A DNA stretch of 64,000 bases from Stygiobacter sp. (GTDB lineage Bacteria; Pseudomonadota; Alphaproteobacteria; Rhodospirillales; Magnetospirillaceae). The position numbers were made by a program, and so were the translations under genes. The stretch covers positions 1-64,000 of the forward strand of contig VBWB01000001.1 of the NCBI GenBank assembly GCA_006218045.1, written 5' to 3'. This document shows, piece after piece, positions 10,706 to 19,673 of this stretch. The notes under the pieces were generated by a model that saw only the letters and a list, made by a program, of their open reading frames with translations, was not told the DNA's origin and made no database searches. How positions within the stretch are numbered: the first letter of the stretch is position 1; each line of letters starts with the position of its first letter.

Positions 10706-11737
10706 TCAGCGATCCTTGCGGATGGGGCCGAATTCCACCGGAACCCAGGCGTGGCCGGATTTTTCCTTGCGGATATGACCAAGGCCGGGGAAGGGCAGGT
10801 GGGCGCCGGCGATGGCCCAATTGTTCTTCACCGCCTGTTCGATCACCGTCTTGCGGGTCTTGATCGCCTGTTTCTGGTCGACGTCGAACTCGAACGACAC
10901 TTCGGGGTGGCTGAACTGGACGGCGTGGTTATGGATGATGTCGCCCCACACCAACAGCTTCTTCCCCTTGGATTGGAACAGGAACGAAGTGTGGCCCGGC
11001 GTATGGCCATGGGTTTCGACGATCTGGGCGCCGCTGACCACCGCCTCTCCGGTCTTGAAGGTGTTGAAGCGGCCTTCCGCCTGATAGGGGGCGACGGCGT
11101 CGCGGGCCATCTTGAAGAAGCCCTGGGCTTCCTTGGGGGCGGCGGCGGCGATCTGTTCACTCAGCCAGAAATCGGCGTCTTGCTTGGCCGCCAGTACCTG
11201 GGCCTTGGCGAAGGCCGGTTTGCCCTGGCTGTCCAGCAGGCCGCACAGATGGTCGGCATGCATGTGGGTCAGCAGCACGGTGTCCACGTCTTCGGGGCGA
11301 TAGCCGGCGGCCTTGATGTTGGTGACGACATTGCCCAGGGTCGGGCCGAAGCAGGCGGCGGAGCCGGCATCCACCAAAATCAGGCTGTCGCCGGTATGGA
11401 CCAGATAGGCGTTGACCGCCGTCTGCACGCCCTTGCTGTGGTCCAGGAACATGCGGGCGACCAGCTTTTGCAGCTTGTCTTCGGTCATCCCCTTCATCAG
11501 TTGCAGGTGCAGGTCGACATAGCCGTCATACAGGGCGGTGACTTCATAATCACCCAAGGCCTGGCGGTAAAAGCCGGGCACCTGGGTGGTCACCTGGGCC
11601 GGTGCCGCCAGGGCCGGGGTGGCGTGAAGCCCACCCAGGGCCACGGCGGAAAGTCCGCCCAGGGCCACGGCGGAAAGTCCGCCCAAGCTTACGCTGGCGG
11701 CCAGGAGACAGGCGGAAAGGCGGTTGCGTCCGAACAT
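10706..11737 (-). CDS. Exported metallo-beta-lactamase-fold hydrolase
   Basis: A 343-residue protein with an N-terminal signal peptide of about 45 residues and a metal-binding MBL fold. The signature THMHADH is at residues 157-163; downstream metal ligands are likely in THGHTPGHT (about 255-263) and GAHLPFPG near the end. Secreted or periplasmic members hydrolyse lactones, phosphotriesters or sulfate esters; nothing here fixes the substrate. The signal peptide is unusually long because of a 24-bp tandem duplication that repeats an eight-residue GLSAVALG unit. Single gene facing the chemoreceptor. Confidence 0.9.
   Translation of the reverse strand: MFGRNRLSACLLAASVSLGGLSAVALGGLSAVALGGLHATPALAAPAQVTTQVPGFYRQALGDYEVTALYDGYVDLHLQLMKGMTEDKLQKLVARMFLDHSKGVQTAVNAYLVHTGDSLILVDAGSAACFGPTLGNVVTNIKAAGYRPEDVDTVLLTHMHADHLCGLLDSQGKPAFAKAQVLAAKQDADFWLSEQIAAAAPKEAQGFFKMARDAVAPYQAEGRFNTFKTGEAVVSGAQIVETHGHTPGHTSFLFQSKGKKLLVWGDIIHNHAVQFSHPEVSFEFDVDQKQAIKTRKTVIEQAVKNNWAIAGAHLPFPGLGHIRKEKSGHAWVPVEFGPIRKDR
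11634..11685. repeat. 24-bp tandem duplication inside a signal-peptide coding region
   Basis: Two exact 24-bp copies (11634-11657 and 11658-11681) and the first four bases of a third. Being a multiple of three it keeps the frame and adds eight residues per unit to the hydrophobic core of the MBL protein's signal peptide. Confidence 0.92.
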
Positions 11738-11759
11738 GGTGTTTCTCCAGGGATGGGGA

Positions 11760-13559
11760 TCAGGACAAGGCCCGGTCGAGGTCGCGGATCAGGTCGCCAG
11801 CGTCCTCCAGCCCCACCGACAGGCGGATGACCTCGGGGCCGGCACCGGCGGTGATCTGCTGTTCCGCGGTCAATTGCCGGTGGGTGGTGCTGGCCGGATG
11901 CAGGATCAGCGAGCGGGTGTCGCCGATATTGGCCAGATGGCTGAACAGCCGGACCTTTTCCACCAGTTTCTTGCCCGCCTCGAAGCCGCCCTTGAGGCCG
12001 AAGGTGAACACCGCGCCGGCGCCCAGGGGCAGGTATTTGTCGCGCAAGGCGGCGTATTTGCTGCCCGGTAATCCGGCATAGGACACCCAGTCCACCGCCG
12101 GATGGGCGGCCAGGAACTCGGCCACCTTCATGGCATTGGCGCAATGGCGTTCCATGCGCACATGCAGGGTCTCGATGCCGGTGATGGTGAAAAAGGCGTT
12201 CATGGGCGCCATGGCCGGGCCGAAATCGCGCAACGCCACGGCGCGGGCCTTGGTGGTGAAGGCGAAATCGCCGAAGGTTTCGTGGAAGGTCAGGCCGTGA
12301 TAGGCCGGCTCCGGCTGCGACAGGCTGGGGAACTTGCCATTGGCCGACCAGTCGAACCGGCCCGATTCGATGACGCAGCCGCCCAGGGAATTGCCGTGCC
12401 CGGCCAGGAACTTGGTGGTGGAATGGACGATGATGTCCGCCCCCCATTCAAACGGACGGCATAAGTATGGCGTCGCCAGGGTGTTGTCGACGATCAGCGG
12501 GATACCGGCATCGTGGGCGACCTTGGCCACCGCCTCGATATCGACGACGATGCCGCCGGGATTGGCCAGGCTTTCGATGAAGATGGCCTTGGTGGTGTCG
12601 CCGATGGCCGCCTTGAAATTGTCCGCGTCGTGCGGATCGACGAAGGTGCAGTGCCAGCCCAGCTTCTTGAACGACAGGCCGAATTGGGTCAGCGAACCGC
12701 CATAGAGATTGCGCGAGGCGACGAAGTGGTCGCCCGGCTCCAGCAGGGTGAAGAAGGTGAGGAACTGGGCGGCATGGCCGGAGGCGGCGGCGACGGCGGC
12801 GCGCCCGCCTTCCAGGCTGGCGACGCGTTCCTCCAACACGCTGACGGTGGGGTTGGTCAGGCGCGAATAGATGTAGCCGAAGCTGTGCAGGTTGAACAGG
12901 CTGGCGGCGTGGTCGGTATCCTCGAACACATAGGAGGCGGTCTGGTAGATGGGGGTGGTGCGCGCGCCCGTCACCGCGTCGGGGGCGGCGCCCGCATGCA
13001 CCGCCTTGGTGGCGAAGCCGAATTCCTGCTTTTCCTGGCTCTCCTCGCCGCTTTCCCGGTCGCGTTTGGGCCGCGGTGCCTGCTTGGCCTTGTTGGTGAT
13101 GATGCCGGAATTGACGCCGTACCAGCCCAATTCTCCACCCAGGCGGCCGAATTCGATCTTGGGGCAGCGGTCCATCACCACCTTGAGGCCGGCGGCTTGG
13201 GCGCGGGCGGCGGCCTCGTCGTTGCGGACGGAAAGCTGCATCCACACCACCTTGGCGCCGATGGCGACGGCCTGGTCGGTGATCGGTCCGGCGGCGGCGG
13301 AATTGCGGAAGATGTCGACCATGTCCACCGGCTCGGGGATGGAGGCCAGATCGGCATAGACGGTTTCCCCCAGCAATTGCTGGCCGGCCAAGCCGGGATT
13401 GACCGGAATCACCCGATAGCCCTTTTCCTGCAGATACTTGGCGACGAAATAGCTGGGTCGGTTCCAGTTGGCGCTGGCACCGACCACGGCGATGGTGCGC
13501 ACGGAGCGCAAAATCTGGCGCAGGAGGTCGTCGGAATAGTCGAGGCTGGGGGTGGACAC
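11760..13559 (-). CDS. Fusion of CoA-binding domain and O-acetylhomoserine sulfhydrylase (MetY type)
   Basis: A 599-residue two-part protein. Residues about 10-135 are a CoA-binding Rossmann domain of the YccU type (IAVVGASANWNRPSYFVA; VIPVNPGL). After a charged linker at about 165-185, residues 190-599 are a complete Cys/Met-metabolism PLP enzyme of the MetY type, with the cofactor lysine in STTKFLAGHG (about residue 382). MetY makes homocysteine from O-acetylhomoserine and sulfide. The GTG at 13559 was chosen because AGGAG lies 8 nt upstream; the ATG at 13604 has none and adds a proline-rich stretch. The linker is intact and in frame, so the fusion is real in this sequence. The CoA domain could sense acyl-CoA supply for the acetylated substrate; that is inference. 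Confidence 0.88.
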   Translation of the reverse strand: MSTPSLDYSDDLLRQILRSVRTIAVVGASANWNRPSYFVAKYLQEKGYRVIPVNPGLAGQQLLGETVYADLASIPEPVDMVDIFRNSAAAGPITDQAVAIGAKVVWMQLSVRNDEAAARAQAAGLKVVMDRCPKIEFGRLGGELGWYGVNSGIITNKAKQAPRPKRDRESGEESQEKQEFGFATKAVHAGAAPDAVTGARTTPIYQTASYVFEDTDHAASLFNLHSFGYIYSRLTNPTVSVLEERVASLEGGRAAVAAASGHAAQFLTFFTLLEPGDHFVASRNLYGGSLTQFGLSFKKLGWHCTFVDPHDADNFKAAIGDTTKAIFIESLANPGGIVVDIEAVAKVAHDAGIPLIVDNTLATPYLCRPFEWGADIIVHSTTKFLAGHGNSLGGCVIESGRFDWSANGKFPSLSQPEPAYHGLTFHETFGDFAFTTKARAVALRDFGPAMAPMNAFFTITGIETLHVRMERHCANAMKVAEFLAAHPAVDWVSYAGLPGSKYAALRDKYLPLGAGAVFTFGLKGGFEAGKKLVEKVRLFSHLANIGDTRSLILHPASTTHRQLTAEQQITAGAGPEVIRLSVGLEDAGDLIRDLDRALS

Positions 13560-13711
13560 GGGGCAAACTCCTGTAGGTCGCGTGGGGGGGAATGGTGGCG
13601 GCACGGGCCCGCGCGGTCAAGCGAAACGCCAGCGCATAAGGTCACTGGAACCCCATGCGAAAGCATGCTTAAGTGATTGGGATTACGGCTGTTCGGGTTT
13701 TTGCTGTTTCC

Positions 13712-15562
13712 ATGAATGCGGTCCCGCCATCATCCCCGTCGGGGGGGAATTTCTTCCGTCAGTTCATCGAACTGTCGGCACCTTATTGGAATTCGGAAGA
13801 AAAGCTGAAAGTGCGCGGGATGACCGTGCTGCTGGTGGTTTTGACCGTGGCCCAGGTGGTGTCGCCCATCCTGATCAATCTATGGAGCAAGCAGCTGTTC
13901 AACGCGCTGGAACAGCGCAACCTCGACCAGTTCCTGGCCATGATCCTGGCCTTGGCCGGTATCCTGGCCTTCGCCATGGCGGTGACCGCCATCCATATGG
14001 TGGTCAAGCGGCGCCTCCAGGTGGGCTGGCGGCAATGGCTGACCAAGCGCCTTTTGGACAATTGGATGAGCGAGGGACGGCATTATCAGCTGGCCTATCT
14101 GCCGGGCGAGCACGACAACCCCGACGGTCGCATCGCCGAGGACATCCGGCTGGCCACCGAAGCGGCCATCGATCTGGCCCATTCTCTGCTCTACAGCTTT
14201 TTGCTGCTGGCCAGTTTCACCCAGATTTTGTGGACGCTGTCCGGGGTGTTGCAGGTCACCGTGCTGGGGGTTCAGTGGGATATTCCCGGCCACATGGTGT
14301 TCATTTCCTTCGTCTATGCCGGGGCGGGGACCACCGCCGCCCTGCTGATCGGGCGTCCGCTGGTCAAGGCCGCCAACAAGCGCCAGACCAATGAAGCCAA
14401 TTTCCGTTTCGGTCTGGTCCGCGTGCGCGAGAATTCGGAATCCATCGCCCTGATGCATGGCGAAACCGATGAACGCCGCCGCCTGCGCAATCTGTTCACC
14501 GGCGTCATCACCGCCTGGGACCGTCAGACCTCGGCCCTGGCCCGGGTGTTTCTGTTTTCCAGCGGTTATTCGGTGCTGGCCACCGGCTTTCCCATCCTGA
14601 TCACGGCGCCGCGCTATATCACCGGTTCCATCACCCTGGGCGAGTTGATGCAGATCGCCCAGGCCTTCCAGCAGATGACCGCGGCGTTGTCGTGGCCGGT
14701 GGACAATCTGTCCAAGGCGGCGGAGTGGAAGGCGTCGGTGGAGCGCGTGCTGTCTTTGCAAAACGCCCTGGAAGACCTGGACCAGGATCTGTCCTGCCGG
14801 GAAGACGGGCGCATCTGCCTGTCCAAGACCGATGATCCGGTGCTGGCCTTCCGCAATCTGCGTATCGCCAATCCGGACGGCACCGTGGTGGTCAGCGGGC
14901 TCGAGGCCGAGATCGGTCAAGGGGAAAAGGTGCTGATTGCCGGCGATCCCGGCGGCTCGGTCAAATTGTTCAAGGTGGTGGCCGGATTGTGGCCGTGGGG
15001 GGCGGGGTGCATCGACCTGCCCGGCGACGGCACCATCGCCTTCCTGCCGGAACGGCCCTATATCCCCATCGGCTCGCTGCGCGGGGTGCTCAGTTATCCA
15101 TCCGACCCGGAAACCTATACGGTCGAGGAATATGGCGCCGTGCTGCGCCGGGTCGGCCTGGGCCACCTGGAGGCGAGGCTGCGCCAGCAGACCGCGTGGG
15201 AACAGATATTGACCGCCGCCGAGCAGCAGGTGATGGGCTTCGCCCGCCTGTTGCTGCGTCGTCCCGACTGGATTTTCCTGGAACACGCCACCTCGTCGCT
15301 GTCGCCGCAGGCGGAAGAGGAAATGATGCGTCTGGTGGAACTGGAACTGCCCCATGCCACCGTCATGACCATCGGTCACAATCCGTCGCTGGATGCCTTC
15401 CATCAGCGCAAACTGACCTTGGAAACCAGCGCCAACGGCCCGGCCTTCCTGCGGGAAACCAGCCTGAAGCCCGAGGATCGCCGCCGTCGCATGACGGCGT
15501 TGGATTTGCGCCACTGGCTGATCCACCCGTTGCGCCGCGCCGGCGAAAAGCCGCGGGATTAG
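13712..15562 (+). CDS. SbmA/BacA-like ABC protein with degenerate nucleotide-binding domain
   Basis: A 616-residue membrane-ABC fusion of the SbmA_BacA/YddA type. The membrane part of about 330 residues contains the family EENFRF-like segment (NEANFRFGLVRVRENSESIA). The C-terminal domain keeps the fold but not the catalysis. The Walker A site reads GDPGGSVKLF near residues 411-420 instead of GxxGxGK[ST], the signature is LTAAEQQ instead of LSGGEQQ (about 500), and Walker B ends IFLEH instead of LDEAT (about 520). It probably does not hydrolyse ATP, and transport may be proton-driven as in SbmA. The start is uncertain: a GTG at 13673 gives 13 more residues and neither start has a good ribosome site. 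The next gene follows after 4 nt. Confidence 0.85.
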   Translation: MNAVPPSSPSGGNFFRQFIELSAPYWNSEEKLKVRGMTVLLVVLTVAQVVSPILINLWSKQLFNALEQRNLDQFLAMILALAGILAFAMAVTAIHMVVKRRLQVGWRQWLTKRLLDNWMSEGRHYQLAYLPGEHDNPDGRIAEDIRLATEAAIDLAHSLLYSFLLLASFTQILWTLSGVLQVTVLGVQWDIPGHMVFISFVYAGAGTTAALLIGRPLVKAANKRQTNEANFRFGLVRVRENSESIALMHGETDERRRLRNLFTGVITAWDRQTSALARVFLFSSGYSVLATGFPILITAPRYITGSITLGELMQIAQAFQQMTAALSWPVDNLSKAAEWKASVERVLSLQNALEDLDQDLSCREDGRICLSKTDDPVLAFRNLRIANPDGTVVVSGLEAEIGQGEKVLIAGDPGGSVKLFKVVAGLWPWGAGCIDLPGDGTIAFLPERPYIPIGSLRGVLSYPSDPETYTVEEYGAVLRRVGLGHLEARLRQQTAWEQILTAAEQQVMGFARLLLRRPDWIFLEHATSSLSPQAEEEMMRLVELELPHATVMTIGHNPSLDAFHQRKLTLETSANGPAFLRETSLKPEDRRRRMTALDLRHWLIHPLRRAGEKPRD

Positions 15563-15566
15563 GGCC

Positions 15567-16853
15567 ATGACCGCTTCCGTCGAATCCCTGATGCAGGCCG
15601 CGGCGGCGCGGGTCAATGCCGGCGATCTGGGCGGCGCCTGGGATCTCTATCTGGCGGCGATCCAGGCCGAGCCCGGCCATGACCAAGCCTGGCTGGGGCT
15701 GGGGATGACGGCGCTGTTGCAACGTAACTGGGATGTGCTGGTGCAGGTGGCCGACCGCCGCCAGCATTTGGCCGGCGACGGTTTCGCCTATTTCCACGAT
15801 GTCCTGACGGTGATCGCGGGCTATGGCCTTTACCCCCTGCTCGAGGCCATGGCCGCCCACCTGCCCGATACGTCGATCTATGCGCCGTCGTCGCTTTATC
15901 ATGCACTCTGCGCCCGTCTGCTGGCTGGCGACGAGGATACGGCCTTCGCCCTGTTGGCGCGGCTCAAGCCGTTGCTGGCCGAGCGTCGCGACCAACTGCC
16001 CATCGGCCCGGGCGACCGCTTCAATATCGCCTATCGTCAGGCCAGTCTGGTCGAGGATGGCGATTATCCCGAGCAACTGGATGACGTCCGTGTGGATTCC
16101 ATGGCCGCGGCGCTGCCGGTGGTGGAAACATACGGGCGGTGGAACCAGGAGAGGGGCGGTGATTTCGTCCTCCTTGCCGCCTGCGACGGCAAGTATCTGG
16201 ACCGCTTCGGCGCCGATTACCTGACGTCACTGCTGCCCTTGGGCCGGGGCGCGATGGTGCATTTGCATGTGATCGAGCCGACGGCGGAAGGTTTGCCGCC
16301 CATGGCCGCCCTGGCCGCCGCCGCCGCCCTGCCGGTGACCATCACCTGCGAACCGGCCGGCCGCTGGCGCGGTGGCGCCTATTTCGCTTCCGCCCGTTTT
16401 CTTGCCGCCCCTTGGGTGATGGAGCGCCACGGCGGCAGGCCGGTGATGATCACCGACATCGACATAAGGTTTCTGCGCCCGCCGGCACAATTAGCCGCCG
16501 CCGCCCAGCCTTACGCCTTCGCCTCATTCGTTCATGACGGGGCGGGGCCGGCCTCGCGCCTGCCGGCGGTGTGGACGTGGTTTGCCGGTGATCACGGTCA
16601 AGCCATGCTGCGGGCCTTGTCGCGCAGCATTTTGTCCAAGCTGGATATTCCCTGGCCCTATAACTGGATGCTGGATCAGGCGGCGCTGATGACGGCGCGG
16701 CGCTGGCTGCGCCGGCATCATCCCCGGGCGGCCATTGCCGAGATGAACACCTTGGTGGGGCAGTCCTTCACCACCTGGCTGGAATGTCGCGGTGACGAGG
16801 ACGACAAGGCCGCGCTGATCCGTCAGGCGGGGCAAGCCGGACAGGGGGATTAA
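15567..16853 (+). CDS. Hypothetical protein, TPR-like N-terminus and glycosyltransferase-like C-terminus
   Basis: A 428-residue soluble protein. The first 60 residues look like one or two tetratricopeptide helices pairs (AAAARVNAGDLGGAWDLYLAAI, then EPGHDQAWLGLGM). The C-terminal part holds a DxD-like motif, ITDIDIRF (about residues 293-300), preceded by FASARFLAAPWVM and followed by WNWM-like residues (WPYNWMLDQAAL). This is the arrangement seen in nucleotide-sugar glycosyltransferases of the GT-A fold. The identity is not certain. It begins 4 nt after the ABC protein gene, so the two are one operon; its last bases overlap the convergent sixA gene by 4 nt. Confidence 0.7.
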   Translation: MTASVESLMQAAAARVNAGDLGGAWDLYLAAIQAEPGHDQAWLGLGMTALLQRNWDVLVQVADRRQHLAGDGFAYFHDVLTVIAGYGLYPLLEAMAAHLPDTSIYAPSSLYHALCARLLAGDEDTAFALLARLKPLLAERRDQLPIGPGDRFNIAYRQASLVEDGDYPEQLDDVRVDSMAAALPVVETYGRWNQERGGDFVLLAACDGKYLDRFGADYLTSLLPLGRGAMVHLHVIEPTAEGLPPMAALAAAAALPVTITCEPAGRWRGGAYFASARFLAAPWVMERHGGRPVMITDIDIRFLRPPAQLAAAAQPYAFASFVHDGAGPASRLPAVWTWFAGDHGQAMLRALSRSILSKLDIPWPYNWMLDQAALMTARRWLRRHHPRAAIAEMNTLVGQSFTTWLECRGDEDDKAALIRQAGQAGQGD

Positions 16854-17380
16854 TCCTCGTCATCGGCGTCGAGGTCGCGCGGGCGGATCAAGTCCAGCAG
16901 CCGGCAGGTGCCGGCATCCAGTTCCGGCCAGTGGGGCACGTTGGTTTCCAGCACCGCCAGGGTGCCGGTGGGGTATTTCTGTTCCAGCCGTTTCACCGCC
17001 TCGGCGTCACCATTACCGCCGCTCAGGCTCTGGGCCAGCTTTTCCAGGCCGGGATTGTGCCCGATCAGCAGCACCGAGTGCAGATGTCCATCCAGGGCTT
17101 GCAGGCGGAGCATCAGGTCGCCGCGCGTGGCTTCGTACAGCCGGTCCTCGAAGCTGACCGGCACCCCTTCCAGGCGTGGCTCCAGGATCTCATAGGTGGA
17201 GCGGGTGCGGGTGGCGGCGGAACAGAGGATCAGATTGGGGCGGATGCCCTTGTGCTTCAGGTATTTGCCCATGGCCTTGGCCGCCTTGTGGCCACGCGGG
17301 TTGAGCGGGCGCTGGAAATCGTCCAGTCCGGCCTCGTCCCAACTGGATTTGGCGTGGCGCAACAGATAAATGCGTTTCAT
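16850..17380 (-). CDS. sixA: SixA-type phosphohistidine phosphatase
   Basis: A 176-residue histidine-phosphatase-fold protein. The catalytic RHxK-type motif is at the N-terminus (LLRHAKSSW, His 9), the second histidine lies in LLIGHNPGLEKL, and the arginine in SAATRTRST. SixA removes phosphate from histidine phosphotransfer domains or from the nitrogen phosphotransferase system. The ATG at 17380 is chosen because the family starts with M-K-x-I/L-Y-L-x-R-H; 23 upstream codons in frame are not family-like. It is divergent from ppk and convergent with the glycosyltransferase-like gene. A phosphotransfer domain is encoded in the window, in the 1444-residue kinase, but a link is speculative. Confidence 0.9.
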   Translation of the reverse strand: MKRIYLLRHAKSSWDEAGLDDFQRPLNPRGHKAAKAMGKYLKHKGIRPNLILCSAATRTRSTYEILEPRLEGVPVSFEDRLYEATRGDLMLRLQALDGHLHSVLLIGHNPGLEKLAQSLSGGNGDAEAVKRLEQKYPTGTLAVLETNVPHWPELDAGTCRLLDLIRPRDLDADDED

Positions 17381-17534
17381 TTCAGTGACCTTAGTTACCG
17401 TGTCGCCAGCTAAATATGTCCTCATGCGGCGTTTTCCAGCATGAAGCATGTGTGACAGCGTGCCCAGGCATCATGACAGGGGGCGCCCAAGGATATATAA
17501 AGGGCCCGACATTCCCGCAGGCAGGAGAGCCCTT

Positions 17535-19670
17535 TTGACCACCCAGCAGGCCACCGAACTTCCGGCGATCGCCATGGATTCCAAGGAGCGCTTCATCAAT
17601 CGCGAGCTTTCCTGGCTGGCGTTCAATCTGCGCGTCATCGAAGAGGCGGTGAACCACCATCATCCGCTGTTGGAGCGCCTTCGCTTCCTGTCCATTTCCG
17701 CCTCCAACCTGGACGAGTTCTACATGGTGCGCGTCGCCGGTCTGAAGGGCCAGGTGGAAGCCGGGGTGATGACCACCTCGGAAGACGGCCTGACCCCGGC
17801 GCAGCAATTGAACGCCATCAACGGCATGGCGTCGGATCTGCTGCGGGCGCAAAAGGAGTGCTGGCGCAGTCTGCAAGTGGAACTGCGCGCGGTCGGGATC
17901 AGCGTCGTCGACCAGAGCGAACTGACCAAGGCCGAGATGAAATGGCTGGACAGCCGTTTCATGGAACACGTCTTCCCGGTGCTGACGCCCCTGGCCATCG
18001 ACCCGGCGCATCCGTTCCCGTTCCTGCCCAATGCCGGCATCGCCCTGGTGCTGCACCTGTTCCGCCTGGATGACGGCGAGGTGCTGCGCGCCCTGGTGCC
18101 GCTGCCGCCGCAATTGGAACGCTTCATCCGTCTGCCGGGCGAGGCCATCCGCTTCCTGCCGCTGGAACGGCTGGTGCTGCTGTTCCTCGACCGCCTGTTC
18201 CCCGGCTTCCGCATGGAGGCCAGCGGTCTGTTCCGGGTCATCCGCGATTCGGAAATGGAGATCGACGAAGAGGCCGAGGATTTGGTGCGCGTGTTTGAAA
18301 GCGCACTCAAGCGCCGCCGCCGCGGCCTTGTCATCCGCCTGACCTTCTCGTCCGGCATCCCCGAGGAGTTGAAGTCGCTGGTGGTCGCCGAAATGCATGC
18401 GGTGGAAGGCGACGTCTACGAATTCGACGAAATGATCGGGCTGGTCGACACCAAGCAGATCATCGTCGATGAACGCCCCGATCTTCTGTTCCCCCCCTAC
18501 AACGCCCGCTTCCCCGAGCGGGTGCGTGATTTCGGCGGCGATTGCTTCGCCGCCATCCGCAAGAAGGACATCGTCGTCCATCATCCGTTTGAAAGCTTCG
18601 ACGTGGTGGTGCAGTTCCTGCGTCAGGCGGCGCGCGACCCCAATGTGGTGGCGATCAAGCAGACGCTGTACCGCACCTCGAAGGACAGCCCCATCGTCAA
18701 GGCGTTGATCGAGGCGGCCGAGGCCGGCAAGTCGGTCACCTGCATGGTCGAGCTGAAAGCCCGCTTCGATGAAGAGGCCAATATCCGCTGGGCCCGCGAC
18801 CTGGAGGCGGCGGGGGCCAACGTGGTGTTCGGCTTCATGGAACTGAAGACCCACGCCAAGATTTCGCTGGTGGTGCGGCGCGAAGGCGGCGGGTTGGTGT
18901 CCTATGTGCATTACGGCACCGGCAATTACCACCCGATCACCGCCAAGATCTATACCGATCTGTCGTTCTTCACCTGCGACGAAGATCTGACCCGCGACGC
19001 CAGCAAGGCCTTCAACTACATGACCGGTTATGCGGTGCCGGAAAAGATGGAAAAGCTGGCCATCGCGCCTTTGTTCCTGAAAAAGTCGCTGCTGGCCAAT
19101 ATCGAGCGCGAGATCGAATTCGCCCAGGCCGGCAAGCCGGCGGCCATCTGGGGCAAGATGAATTCCCTGGTCGACCCCAAACTGATCGACGCGCTTTATC
19201 GCGCCAGTCAGGCCGGGGTTCAGGTGGATCTGGTCATCCGCGGCATTTGCTGCCTGCGCCCGGGCGTGCCCGGCCTGTCCGACAATATCCGGGTCAAATC
19301 CATCGTCGGGCGCTTCCTCGAACACACCCGCGTGGTGGTGTTCGGCAATGGCAGCCGTCTGCCCAGCCGTCAGGCCAAGATCTATATTTCTTCCGCCGAC
19401 TGGATGCAGCGCAACATGGATTGGCGGGTGGAAACCCTGGTGCCCATCGAGAATCCCACCGTGCACCGCCAGATTCTGGAACAGATCATGGTGGCCAATC
19501 TCAAGGACATGGCGCAAAGCTGGGTGTTGGGCGCCGATGGTGTCTATCGCCGGGTGTCGCCCGACGGCTCGGGCTTCTCCGCCCACACCTATTTCATGAC
19601 CAATCCCAGCCTGTCGGGGCGGGGCAGTGCCGGCGACAAGGCCCGTACGCCCAAACTGATGCTGGACTAA
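17535..19670 (+). CDS. ppk: Polyphosphate kinase 1
   Basis: A 711-residue enzyme that makes inorganic polyphosphate from ATP, and the reverse. The autophosphorylated histidine is in [13 protein letters not shown] (His 440) and the second essential histidine in [13 protein letters not shown] (His 597). The N-terminal [10 protein letters not shown] and [13 protein letters not shown] motifs are intact. The TTG at 17535 is chosen because AGGAG lies at 17523-17527; an ATG at 17574 ([12 protein letters not shown]) is the alternative, and the longer frame from 17448 has no support. Three bases separate it from ppx, so synthesis and breakdown of polyphosphate are in one operon. Confidence 0.97.
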   Translation: MTTQQATELPAIAMDSKERFINRELSWLAFNLRVIEEAVNHHHPLLERLRFLSISASNLDEFYMVRVAGLKGQVEAGVMTTSEDGLTPAQQLNAINGMASDLLRAQKECWRSLQVELRAVGISVVDQSELTKAEMKWLDSRFMEHVFPVLTPLAIDPAHPFPFLPNAGIALVLHLFRLDDGEVLRALVPLPPQLERFIRLPGEAIRFLPLERLVLLFLDRLFPGFRMEASGLFRVIRDSEMEIDEEAEDLVRVFESALKRRRRGLVIRLTFSSGIPEELKSLVVAEMHAVEGDVYEFDEMIGLVDTKQIIVDERPDLLFPPYNARFPERVRDFGGDCFAAIRKKDIVVHHPFESFDVVVQFLRQAARDPNVVAIKQTLYRTSKDSPIVKALIEAAEAGKSVTCMVELKARFDEEANIRWARDLEAAGANVVFGFMELKTHAKISLVVRREGGGLVSYVHYGTGNYHPITAKIYTDLSFFTCDEDLTRDASKAFNYMTGYAVPEKMEKLAIAPLFLKKSLLANIEREIEFAQAGKPAAIWGKMNSLVDPKLIDALYRASQAGVQVDLVIRGICCLRPGVPGLSDNIRVKSIVGRFLEHTRVVVFGNGSRLPSRQAKIYISSADWMQRNMDWRVETLVPIENPTVHRQILEQIMVANLKDMAQSWVLGADGVYRRVSPDGSGFSAHTYFMTNPSLSGRGSAGDKARTPKLMLD

Positions 19671-19673
19671 GCC

